Assembly: GCA_900542255.1 (NCBI GenBank)
Contig: UQMR01000057.1
Location: 1-14,228, forward strand
Reading direction: 5' to 3'
Length of the DNA: 14,228 nt
Source: an uncultured Porphyromonadaceae bacterium
GTDB lineage: Bacteria; Bacteroidota; Bacteroidia; Bacteroidales; Barnesiellaceae_A
Part shown: positions 7,436-14,134 of the stretch, one piece after another
Position numbering within the stretch: the stretch's first letter is position 1
How the letters are laid out: each line of letters opens with the position of its first letter
Program-made: the position numbers and the translations under genes
The notes under the pieces: model-generated
The model's database searches: none
Seen by the model: the letters and a program-made list of their open reading frames with translations, nothing else
Told to the model about the DNA's origin: nothing

Positions 7436-9460
7436 TTACCCTTTTTTCTTCTTGCTTTCGCGTAATTCTTCGGCGATACTCCAATGGCGAGTTGCCATAT
7501 CGGTCATGTTGAGTCTCATGAATGTGTCGCCTAAGCGTTCGTGAGCTGCGGCATGGAGTGGCTTTTGGGTTACGGCCTTGGCAAAGTCCGAGAGTGCTTC
7601 CTCGTAGTCCTTGCATTCAAACCGCAGTTTCCCGCGGTTGTATAGGGCTTTGAAGTTGAGGGGGCTTAGGCGTACGGCTTCGTTGAAGCATTCCATCCCC
7701 TTGATGCGGTCGCCGCAATCTACGAGGGTGACACCCTTGCGCACCCAGGCGTCTACCAAGGTGGGGTCGAGTGTGAGGGCTTTGTCGAAGTTGGCGAGGG
7801 CGGCGCGGTAGTCGCGGGCTTTCACTACGCATTCGTTTCCCATTTCATAATATTCCCGGGCATATTGTCGCAGTGTATCGTTGCGTTGGTGCGAGGATTC
7901 GAGCAGGCGGCGGTTTTCTTCTTTCAGTTTTTTGATAATACCCAGCTTGCGGCGTATGTAACGGCGTATGGCGGGTTTCTCTATGTCGTAACGCAGATGT
8001 ATGGCCTTGAAAAATTCGTCGAGAAAGAGGCCGAAGTCGTCGTGGTCGAATGCCTCGGCAGCGGCATGGTAGCGCCGGTCGGCCTCGGCTTGTTGCAGGG
8101 CTTGTTTGATGAGGGCGGGATTGTTGAAGTTGTTGCTGAACCTGACTATCTCGGGGTTGACAAATATCTCTTTGAGTGAGATGGGTTTGGTGAGTGTTAT
8201 GCCGCCGAGCGAGGTGCAGCGGCTCAGTGCCACGTAGGCTTGTCCTCCGGCAAAAGTGCCGCCGGTAAAGTCGATGGTAACGTGTCGGAAAGTGAGCCCT
8301 TGGCTTTTGTGTATGGTGATTGCCCATGCCAATTTCACGGGATACTGGCGGTATGTGCCTAATACTTTTTCTTCTATGCGTTGCTCCTTTTCGTTATATG
8401 TGTAGCGTATGTTTTCCCATGTGGCCGGTTCTATGAAGCATTCGTCGCCGTTTTCGAGGAGTACGTTGATGTGTTCTCCGTCGATGATTTCCGATACGAT
8501 GCCCAACGAGCCGTTTACCCAGCGATGCTCGGCATCGTTTTTGATAAACATGATTTGAGCCCCTGTTTTCAGCTCCAATTTCTGGGGTGTGGGGAGGCTG
8601 CTGTCGGGGAAATCGCCCGATATGGAGCCTTCGAAGGTGTATGCGTCGCCTTCTATTTTCTCTAAATGGCTTTCGTTGATGGTGTCGGCATGGTCGCGGC
8701 GTGTGGTGAGTGTGATGGCGAAATTTTCTTCTTCGCGGGTTGTTTGTAGGGGGTGGTAGCGGGTATTGAGTATGGCGATTTCGTCTATGCCGGCTTTGTT
8801 GCAACGTATCTTGTCGAGCAGGGCTACAAACATAGGGTCGCTTTGCCGGTATGCCTTGTGAAGTTCTATGGGTACCAGCGACATCTCCTTGAATACTCGT
8901 GCCGAGAAGAAGAAGGGGGTGGGGTAGAAGCGGGCCAATATATCGCGCATATCGGCTGTGACTACGGGTTCGAGCTGGTATACGTCGCCTACCAACAGCA
9001 GTTGTTTGCCGCCGAAAGGGTCGCGCATGTTGCCCGAGAAGACACGTAGCACGCGGTCTATGAAGTCTATCATGTCGGCGCGCACCATAGATATCTCATC
9101 TATGATGATGAGTTCTACCTCTTTGAGCAACTTGCGTTGGCGTTTGTTGTATTTGAGCATTTCATAGATGCGGCTGTTTTTCAGGCTCAAATCGGGGTCG
9201 TCGGGAAGGATGGGCCTGAAAGGCATCTTGAAGAAAGAGTGTATGGTGCTGCCGCCGGCATTGATGGCGGCAATGCCGGTGGGGGCGAGTACGACATGAC
9301 GTTTGTGTATGTTGTTGCATATATATCGCAGGAAGGTCGATTTTCCCGTACCGGCTTTTCCGGTGAGAAATACCGACTGCCGGGTGTATTTCAAGAGTGC
9401 ATAGGCGTCTTGAAACTCGCGGTTGTCGGTATCTATGGAGAATGTGGCGTTATCGTTCAT
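7436..9460 (-). CDS. Pif1/RecD-like SF1 helicase with C-terminal TPR repeats
   Basis: A 674-residue cytosolic helicase-like ATPase. Superfamily 1 motifs occur in order: Walker A GKAGTGKST (residues 34-42), motif Ia APTGIAAINAGGSTIHSFF (59-77), Walker B LIIIDEISM (117-125), motif III QLLLVGDVYQLEPV (153-166), motif IV-like HKAYRQSD (200-207), and motifs V/VI AITIHKSQGLTF (379-390) and GQAYVALSRC (405-414). This set fits Pif1/RecD2 DNA helicases that move 5'-3'. A basic, coiled-coil-like linker (about 490-525, RRYIRRKLGIIKKLKEENRR) leads to about three and a half TPR repeats (538-670), which usually bind protein partners. The stop TAA is at 7436-7438. It stands alone between terminated units, 113 bases upstream of the pectate lyase start. 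The specific DNA substrate is unknown. Confidence 0.88.
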   Translation of the reverse strand: MNDNATFSIDTDNREFQDAYALLKYTRQSVFLTGKAGTGKSTFLRYICNNIHKRHVVLAPTGIAAINAGGSTIHSFFKMPFRPILPDDPDLSLKNSRIYEMLKYNKRQRKLLKEVELIIIDEISMVRADMIDFIDRVLRVFSGNMRDPFGGKQLLLVGDVYQLEPVVTADMRDILARFYPTPFFFSARVFKEMSLVPIELHKAYRQSDPMFVALLDKIRCNKAGIDEIAILNTRYHPLQTTREEENFAITLTTRRDHADTINESHLEKIEGDAYTFEGSISGDFPDSSLPTPQKLELKTGAQIMFIKNDAEHRWVNGSLGIVSEIIDGEHINVLLENGDECFIEPATWENIRYTYNEKEQRIEEKVLGTYRQYPVKLAWAITIHKSQGLTFRHVTIDFTGGTFAGGQAYVALSRCTSLGGITLTKPISLKEIFVNPEIVRFSNNFNNPALIKQALQQAEADRRYHAAAEAFDHDDFGLFLDEFFKAIHLRYDIEKPAIRRYIRRKLGIIKKLKEENRRLLESSHQRNDTLRQYAREYYEMGNECVVKARDYRAALANFDKALTLDPTLVDAWVRKGVTLVDCGDRIKGMECFNEAVRLSPLNFKALYNRGKLRFECKDYEEALSDFAKAVTQKPLHAAAHERLGDTFMRLNMTDMATRHWSIAEELRESKKKKG

Positions 9461-9717
9461 ACACAGGGCTTTGTTGGCTATTGGGTGGGCGGCTATGTAA
9501 AAATGGCTTTGCCGATACGAAATTACGCTTTTTCGGGCAAAACAGGTGGCTCTTGCCTCGGAAACTTGCGGGCAATGATGTTTCCTGCTTGGCGTGTGGG
9601 ATGATGCTCGGCGATGGGGCGCAAGGAGTGCAGCTCCGTATCGGGCTGAGCCGGATGGCTAAGTTCGGGCAGTGAAGTTTCCTGTAACGCTGAGCCTTAT
9701 ATGAGGATATAAAATGA
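9461..9717. other. Intergenic region upstream of the helicase gene
   Basis: No gene is supported. A 7-of-8 match to the -7 box lies on the minus strand at 9518-9525 (TAATTTCG against TAnnTTTG) and could start the helicase transcript. Positions 9609-9662 (GGCGATGGGGCGCAAGG...TCGGGCTGAGCCGGATGGC) resemble, in order and orientation, pieces of the repeat at 1-183 and 13802-14000 (GGCGATGGGCGG, GGGCTAAGCCGAGCCG), so a decayed copy may be present. Both readings are weak. Confidence 0.35.
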
Positions 9718-9753
9718 GAATGAGAGCCGCTGCTCATGCAAGGGCTCTCATTC
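9718..9753 (-). terminator. Hairpin terminator after the FadL-family gene
   Basis: The arms GAATGAGAGCC (9718-9728) and GGCTCTCATTC (9743-9753) pair perfectly over 11 bp. An inner TGC/GCA pairing around a TCAT loop (9731-9740) extends the stem after a small internal loop. On the minus strand the stem is followed by TCATTTTATA, giving a short U-run. It begins 20 bases past the stop codon at 9773, so it closes the two-gene unit 9773-12835. Confidence 0.8.
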
Positions 9754-9772
9754 CCATTTTGGTATATTGTTG

Positions 9773-11374
9773 TCAGAACTTATATCCTATGGTCAGTTTT
9801 ACCGAGTTGTTTCGCAGGTCCATCACACCCGAGAGGGGTGCAGGGTCGTTTTCAAACGGGGTGAAAGGATATATGTCATATTTTTGTATGCGGTGTACGT
9901 ATGCCACATCGAGCGAGATGTTGTTGACACGGTATCCTATACCGCAGCTGATGTTGTGTGCATCGTGCGGCAGGTAATAGGAGGTGAGTGTCCCCTCTAC
10001 AATCTCGGGTGTAAGGGTGTGGTTGAGGATGCTGCTGTTGAGTTGCGAGCTTTCGTAGGCATATCCTGCACGCAGGCTCAACATAGGCAATATCCGGGCC
10101 TCGCCACCTACGCGTACGGTGCTCATGCCGGTCATGTAGTTGTTTATGTTGGCATTTGTGGCGGTGTAGTCGAGGTTGCTGCCGCCGTAGCCCATGCTCT
10201 TGGCGTTGGTATATTCATAGTCGACGCTCAACAACCCTACTTTGCCTAATATGGCGGCAACGCTGCCTATAATGCGCCACGGCGAGTGGTATTCGTAGCT
10301 CGATATGCCTATATCGGTATAGTTGTTGTCGGTAGTTCCGTGGTGTGTCCCTACGTTGTAGTCTGTCCCGGCCCAGTATGTATCTGTCAGGCGATAATAG
10401 GTGGGCGAGTGGTAGGCAAAACCTACGCGCAGGAAAGAGACCGGACGGAAAATGAGTCCTAATTTCACGCCGAAGCCGTAACCGTTGGTACGCAATGTGT
10501 TTGCCAGTTCATAGTCGGCATTGACACTCTCTTGCGTGATATTGCCCTGGCTGTCTTCTTCAAATAGAAGGGCGTTCTGCAAGCTCTCTCCATAGTAGCT
10601 CTCTATGCGGTAGTCTATGTTGGTGAGTCCCAGGGTGAGACCCCAATATAACATGTCGCTGATATTGCCGCTTACGTTTATGTCGTACTCATCGATGCTT
10701 CCGCTTGTGATGTTGTGCAGGCGTGCATTTCCCGATGTGTGGTTCGACGGGGAGAATATTCCCTCGTATTGCGTGGCGTTTTCGCCTCCGAGCGAGTTGA
10801 TAAGGAATGCGTTGTATCCCAAGATGGAGAGCCACGGAGTCCAAGAGTCGCTGTATGGGTTGTAGGTAGAGTTGCCTATCATGTCGTTGGGCAATACGCC
10901 GGCGGCTGTCGTTTGTTGGGCGATGAGTTGTGTCAGCGAGGAGCCGATGTTGTTCCAGTCGGCACTGTAACTGTTGTTGAAGTTGGCGACATTGTTGTAG
11001 GCGAAGCCGAAGTTCAGTGTCCGCAGTGCGTTGTTGCGGAAATTTATGGTTCCTACAAATCCTAAGTTGTCGCCCGAGAAGTAGAAGCCCGAGTTGGTAT
11101 TGGTGCGGCTGCTCGTTTTCGTGGCGTTGTTGTAGAAATTGAGGCTTCCGGTTACCGTGATTTCAGAGCTGCGGTATATGCCCAGTCCTGCCGGATTTTG
11201 TTTGATGGTGCTTATATCGCCGCCCAAAGCGCCGAAGGCTCCTCCCATGGCAGTGTAGCGTGCTGTTCCTTTGAGTTGGCTGGCCGTCATGGGAAGAGCA
11301 TCCAATGCCCCTTGTCCCATGCAGAAGAGGCTGCCTGCAAATAATAATGATGCTATGATGATGGGTCGTTTCAT
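9773..11374 (-). CDS. OmpP1/FadL/TodX-family outer-membrane protein
   Basis: A 533-residue outer-membrane beta-barrel, family of the long-chain fatty-acid and hydrocarbon channels. A Sec signal peptide (MKRPIIIASLLFAGSLFCMGQ) precedes the family's N-terminal hatch region with GTARYTAMGGAFGALGGDISTIKQNPAGLG; NPAGL at residues 60-64 is a hallmark. Many alternating polar/aromatic strands follow and the chain ends in a phenylalanine (TIGYKF), the usual barrel-assembly signal. The Cys at 18 is not in a good lipobox. It lies 27 bases after the unrecognised exported protein and shares its promoter, since no box is seen between the genes, and it ends at the terminator 9718-9753. The substrate is unknown; hydrophobic small molecules are typical for the family, but Bacteroidota members are little characterised. 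Confidence 0.88.
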   Translation of the reverse strand: MKRPIIIASLLFAGSLFCMGQGALDALPMTASQLKGTARYTAMGGAFGALGGDISTIKQNPAGLGIYRSSEITVTGSLNFYNNATKTSSRTNTNSGFYFSGDNLGFVGTINFRNNALRTLNFGFAYNNVANFNNSYSADWNNIGSSLTQLIAQQTTAAGVLPNDMIGNSTYNPYSDSWTPWLSILGYNAFLINSLGGENATQYEGIFSPSNHTSGNARLHNITSGSIDEYDINVSGNISDMLYWGLTLGLTNIDYRIESYYGESLQNALLFEEDSQGNITQESVNADYELANTLRTNGYGFGVKLGLIFRPVSFLRVGFAYHSPTYYRLTDTYWAGTDYNVGTHHGTTDNNYTDIGISSYEYHSPWRIIGSVAAILGKVGLLSVDYEYTNAKSMGYGGSNLDYTATNANINNYMTGMSTVRVGGEARILPMLSLRAGYAYESSQLNSSILNHTLTPEIVEGTLTSYYLPHDAHNISCGIGYRVNNISLDVAYVHRIQKYDIYPFTPFENDPAPLSGVMDLRNNSVKLTIGYKF

Positions 11375-11401
11375 TTTTGTAGATTATATATCGTGATTGT
11401 T

Positions 11402-12835
11402 TTATCTTCTGCCGCGGCTGCCGCCCGAGCTCATGCTTCCGCTTCGTGAGCTGCCCATAGAGCCTCGTGAACTACCGACTGAGCTTCGTGACGTGTTTCC
11501 CCGTGAGGGCGAGTAGCTGTTGCGGGTCGATGTGCTGCGCGAAGGGGTGTTATAGTTTCTTACTGTCGTCGATGACGGTCGGCTTACCGATGTGCCCTGT
11601 GTATTGATGGTGGTGCGTCCTGTCGATGTTGAGCCCCCGCGTAACGAAGTGCTTCTAGAGCCACGGCCGGTGGTGCTTATCGATGTCGACGGGCGGCGAT
11701 TGGTCGTAGTGCCTACGCTGCTCGACCCTGCTACGCCGCGGCGTCCGCTGTCGATAGTACTGCCGTTGGAGATGCTGGTACTTCCACGGCGCCCGCTGTT
11801 GATGATGGTGGTGCCTCTTCTGCCGTTTGAGTCTATGTTGTCTCTTCCGGTTGAGGGGGTGTAGCGCTGGCCTCGCGTGCCGTTGCTTGTAGAGGTGCCT
11901 GTGGTGACTCCTTCTCGGCGCGATGGCATGCTGTTGCCTCTTGCCCCGGCTGTGTATGTGCCTCCGTAGCGGTTGCTGCTGCTACCCGGACGCGCGGGTG
12001 TATTGTTTCTCCATTGTCGCGGACCTCTGCCGTTGGCCGTATAGTACCAGTCGTTATGCCATCCGTGAGGATAGCCCCAGCCATGGTAAGGATAGCCCCA
12101 TCCGTAGTATCCGTGGTAGGGATACCCCCAACCGTAATATCCGTGATAGGGATAGCCCCATCCGTAGCTGTAATACCACGGGTCGTAGAATCCCCACGAT
12201 GTCCATCCGTAATTCCAGCGCCATGCCCAGCTCGAATAGGAGTAGGGAGCCCACATATAGTTCCAGTACCAAGGATTGGTCCAGGTGGGGGTTACCCATG
12301 CGTAGTTACCCTCGATATAGACATTCCAGTCGTTGCTGTCGAGGAAGTATATGTCGGTGTAGGCCGGGTCGCTTATGTTGATGGCATAGCGGGGGTCGTA
12401 GAAACGGTGTATTCTGATGGTGTACTCGTAGTCATTGAGCGAGCCGTTGAAGTCGTTGAGGTAGTATCCCTCTTCGGGTTGTATATATACGGTGTCACCC
12501 GGGGCGACTTCGTCGCTCTGGTATGTAAATGTCGTGCCTGTGACGGTGTTGTCATCGGTATAGGAGTCGTCGGTCGAGTATGAGCCCCGGCGGTTGTATT
12601 CGTCAACATCTCTTTCGGCAGGAGCCCCGGTCGTGGTGGTTGTCGTGGTAGTGACGGTCGTTGTAGTTACCGTGGCTGCCTCTTTCTCTCTCTTTTTCTG
12701 CTCTATTATGGGATTTTCGTCTCCCGGGGTATAATATATATCATCTTCTATGTAGTAGCTTTGAGCCATAGAAGGAGATAACATGCTAGCCCCTAATAAA
12801 ACGGTTAACGTGATGATAAAACTTCTTTTTTTCAT
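11402..12835 (-). CDS. Unrecognised exported protein with Tyr/Trp/Gly repeats and Ser/Arg-rich tail
   Basis: I do not recognise a characterised function. The 477-residue product starts with a Sec signal peptide (MKKRSFIITLTVLLGASMLSPSMA, likely cut before Q25). Then come a Thr run (55-69), an acidic Tyr-rich part with a possible small fold at about 105-190 (GDTVYIQPEEGYYLNDF...TIRIHRFYDPRY), a highly aromatic stretch (188-265) containing three tandem YGWGYPYHG(Y) repeats, and a Gly/Ser/Thr/Arg tail (266-477) with repeated GRRG motifs. There is no lysine after residue 51 and no cysteine anywhere, so the tail is strongly basic through arginine alone. The start is supported by AGGAGG at 12845-12850. 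It heads an operon with the FadL-family barrel, so a cell-envelope role is likely. A low-complexity adhesin or structural protein is one guess. Confidence 0.85.
   Translation of the reverse strand: MKKRSFIITLTVLLGASMLSPSMAQSYYIEDDIYYTPGDENPIIEQKKREKEAATVTTTTVTTTTTTTTGAPAERDVDEYNRRGSYSTDDSYTDDNTVTGTTFTYQSDEVAPGDTVYIQPEEGYYLNDFNGSLNDYEYTIRIHRFYDPRYAINISDPAYTDIYFLDSNDWNVYIEGNYAWVTPTWTNPWYWNYMWAPYSYSSWAWRWNYGWTSWGFYDPWYYSYGWGYPYHGYYGWGYPYHGYYGWGYPYHGWGYPHGWHNDWYYTANGRGPRQWRNNTPARPGSSSNRYGGTYTAGARGNSMPSRREGVTTGTSTSNGTRGQRYTPSTGRDNIDSNGRRGTTIINSGRRGSTSISNGSTIDSGRRGVAGSSSVGTTTNRRPSTSISTTGRGSRSTSLRGGSTSTGRTTINTQGTSVSRPSSTTVRNYNTPSRSTSTRNSYSPSRGNTSRSSVGSSRGSMGSSRSGSMSSGGSRGRR
12070..12167 (-). repeat. 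30-bp tandem repeats inside the exported-protein gene
   Basis: Units at 12091-12120 and 12121-12150 share most of their 30 bases (GATAGCCCCATCCGTAGTAT... against GATACCCCCAACCGTAATAT...). A partial third runs from 12151 to 12167, and a shortened relative (ATAGCCCCAGCCATGGTAAG) lies at 12071-12090. They encode the YGWGYPYHGY repeats. Because the unit is a multiple of three, gain or loss of units would keep the frame. Confidence 0.85.
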
Positions 12836-12892
12836 AAATCAAATCCTCCTGTCGTCTATGGTTTATAATATGATTCCCGGCAGGCGTTTGGG

Positions 12893-12913
12893 TTTAACGT
12901 TATTAACGTTAAA
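12893..12913. promoter_or_regulatory. Operator-like palindrome, AACGTT pair 1
   Basis: The arms TTTAACGTT (12893-12901) and AACGTTAAA (12905-12913) are perfect inverted repeats around ATT. Each arm carries a self-complementary AACGTT, the two 9 bases apart. It lies downstream of the -7 box, within the expected mRNA leader of the exported-protein gene (about +25 to +40). A regulator-binding site is inferred from symmetry and from the second copy at 12977-12991. Confidence 0.6.
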
Positions 12914-12938
12914 TAATACCTGAGAATAATATCGCAAA

Positions 12939-12946
12939 CAAAGGTA
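12939..12946 (-). promoter_or_regulatory. -7 box of the exported protein/FadL operon
   Basis: The minus strand reads TACCTTTG, a full match to TAnnTTTG. Transcription would start near 12935, giving a leader of about 100 bases. No TTTG lies about 20 bases upstream; the nearest TTG is 16 bases away (12963-12965). The AACGTT pair at 12977-12991 would then sit at about -42 to -56, where activators often bind. A divergent match, TAACTTTG on the plus strand at 12949-12956, lies two bases away. Confidence 0.6.
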
Positions 12947-12976
12947 TTTAACTTTGGCGAAACAAGGTGGTAAAAT

Positions 12977-12991
12977 AACGTTTTTAACGTT
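12977..12991. promoter_or_regulatory. Operator-like palindrome, AACGTT pair 2
   Basis: AACGTT at 12977-12982 and again at 12986-12991, separated by TTT, gives AACGTTTTTAACGTT, the same AACGTTWTTAACGTT pattern as the pair at 12896-12910, 81 bases away. As a minus-strand RNA the pair could also form a 6-bp hairpin followed by ATTTT, so a weak terminator for the gene ending at 13050 is an alternative reading. Confidence 0.55.
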
Positions 12992-13049
12992 CGATTAGGA
13001 GTGTTATGTTAGCTTGCAATATGTTTTTATTTCCTTGTATGCGGGAATG

Positions 13050-13775
13050 TCATGTGCGGGGGCCGAATTTGAGGTAAAAGTCTTGTGTGAGGGCGATGTA
13101 TTCTTGTGAGTATATGCCCGGTTGACATTCTATGGTGAGGTGCGATGCTGCCGGGCGGGGCAGTAGGGCGTGTTGCCACTCGCAGAGGACCCGTTTGGGC
13201 TCTTTGCCGGGCCGGGTGCTTACGAAGAGCTGCCGTGTGATGCTCCATCCTGCCAGCATGGCTATCTCGTCGATGTGTCGGAACAACGATGCCGGAAAGA
13301 TGAGGGCGAGCGTGCCGTTCTCTTGCAGGAGCCGGCGCGAGAGGTCGAAAATATCTTCGTATCGCAATGCGACGGCGTGTCGGGCTGTGCTGCGAGCCGC
13401 ATCGGGTGGCAGCAGGTCGTCGAAATAGGGCGGGTTGGAGAGTATCGTGGCATACCGAGTGTCGGTATGGCGGGCAAACTCTATGAAGTCGGCCTGTTCT
13501 ATCGTGATGCGCTCTTTCCAGGGAGAGGCCTCGCAGTTTTCCCGCGCCTGTTGTGCCGCGTGGGGGTCTATCTCTATTCCTGTTATGGCGGTGTGGCGGG
13601 TGCGTTGGGCTGCCATTATGGCAAGGATGCCGGTCCCCGAGCCAATGTCGAGGATGTTGCCTGTGTGAGCGAGCGCTGCCCATGCCCCCAGCAATACGCT
13701 GTCGGTGCCTACTTTCATGGCGCAGTTTTCCTGGCGTATCGAGAATTGCTTGAAGTGGAATATATTTGCAGACAT
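13050..13775 (-). CDS. trmN6: TrmN6-like tRNA1(Val) adenine-N6 methyltransferase
   Basis: With the start at 13775 the product is 241 residues, the normal length for the YfiC/TrmN6 family, which methylates A37 of tRNA1(Val) using S-adenosylmethionine. Family features are all present: the N-terminal FHFKQFSIRQENCAMKVGTDSVLLGAW (6-32), SAM motif I DIGSGTG (43-49), acidic GIEIDP (66-71), and the amino-methyltransferase motif NPPYF (114-118). The longer frame starting at 13832 would add 19 residues that overlap the promoter and the intergenic repeat, and they do not look like family sequence, so ATG 13775 is preferred. The gene appears to be transcribed alone. Other NPPY methyltransferases (for example HemK-like) are less likely because of the characteristic N-terminus. 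Confidence 0.9.
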   Translation of the reverse strand: MSANIFHFKQFSIRQENCAMKVGTDSVLLGAWAALAHTGNILDIGSGTGILAIMAAQRTRHTAITGIEIDPHAAQQARENCEASPWKERITIEQADFIEFARHTDTRYATILSNPPYFDDLLPPDAARSTARHAVALRYEDIFDLSRRLLQENGTLALIFPASLFRHIDEIAMLAGWSITRQLFVSTRPGKEPKRVLCEWQHALLPRPAASHLTIECQPGIYSQEYIALTQDFYLKFGPRT

Positions 13776-13801
13776 TCTGTCGTATCTCGTGGTATGTGGT
13801 G

Positions 13802-13833
13802 CAAAAATACATAAAGGCAAGAGCAGTGCCAAA
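13802..13833 (-). promoter_or_regulatory. Complete promoter of trmN6, inside the intergenic repeat
   Basis: On the minus strand, TTTG (13833-13830), a 20-base spacer and TATTTTTG (13809-13802) make a full match to the Bacteroidota -33/-7 promoter. The expected start near 13797 leaves a leader of about 20 bases before ATG 13775. This is the best promoter in the window. The -7 element is the CAAAAATA block of the repeat family seen at 1-183. Confidence 0.75.
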
Positions 13834-14000
13834 TGAAAACAAAGTTTTCAAGTGCGGGCTATGCGAGCCGTATCCTATTTTATCCGAAGATGGCGAGTGA
13901 TGGGCGCAGAGGAAACAACTTGGCTGGTTTTTTTGTGCCGAGCGGCATCCCGTATTCTTCAAAAATGTAGGGATAAAAGGCGATGGGCGGAAATTTTCAT
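13802..14000. repeat. Degenerate tandem copies of the left-end intergenic repeat
   Basis: The first unit (13802-13885) keeps, in order, CAAAAATA, AAAGGC-AGAGCAG, GTTTTCAAG, GGGCTA, GAGCCG and CCTATTTTATCC from the units at 1-168. A more decayed second unit (about 13886-14000) keeps GGCGAG, GGAAAC, GCCGAGC, TCAAAAAT, AAAGGCGA and GGAAA-TTTTCA. The first unit also has a TGAAAAC/GTTTTCA inverted repeat (13834-13850). The region is about 300 bases with no gene; the 78-codon frame crossing it is repeat translation. Similarity was judged by eye. Confidence 0.75.
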
Positions 14001-14060
14001 GACTTCAAAAAGTTTGGCATATTACTTGTATGATAATCGGAATGCACAAGAAGAATTGTG

Positions 14061-14068
14061 TATCTTTG
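14061..14068 (+). promoter_or_regulatory. -7 box upstream of the right-edge gene
   Basis: TATCTTTG, followed by CA, matches TAnnTTTG(C) fully. Transcription would start near 14075, leaving a leader of about 60 bases before ATG 14135. No TTTG is found about 20 bases upstream; the nearest TTG (14026-14028) is too far. Confidence 0.6.
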
Positions 14069-14120
14069 CAAGTTCTGACAGTACATGACAGAATGGCAAT
14101 TTTTTTAGATAAACACATAA

Positions 14121-14125
14121 AAGGA
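14121..14125 (+). promoter_or_regulatory. Shine-Dalgarno site favouring the start at 14135
   Basis: AAGGA lies 9 bases before ATG 14135. An in-frame ATG at 14093 has no such site and would add 14 residues (MAIFLDKHIKGQYI), so the later start is preferred. Confidence 0.5.
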
Positions 14126-14134
14126 CAATATATT

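Noticed and set aside
12014..12583. 189-codon plus-strand frame opposite the exported protein
   Set aside because: Low-complexity Val/Ile/Pro-rich antisense frame produced by the repetitive coding sequence on the minus strand.
13776..13832. N-terminal extension of the TrmN6 protein to 13832
   Set aside because: The extra 19 codons overlap the full promoter at 13802-13833, and family similarity begins just after Met at 13775.
13027..13962. 311-codon minus-strand frame over the methyltransferase
   Set aside because: Out of frame with a clear TrmN6 protein; His/Arg/Pro-rich translation without recognisable domains.
13852..14088. 78-codon plus-strand frame before the right-edge gene
   Set aside because: It is a translation of the degenerate repeat (RAVSYFI and RAASRIL segments reflect the repeat blocks) and has no ribosome site.
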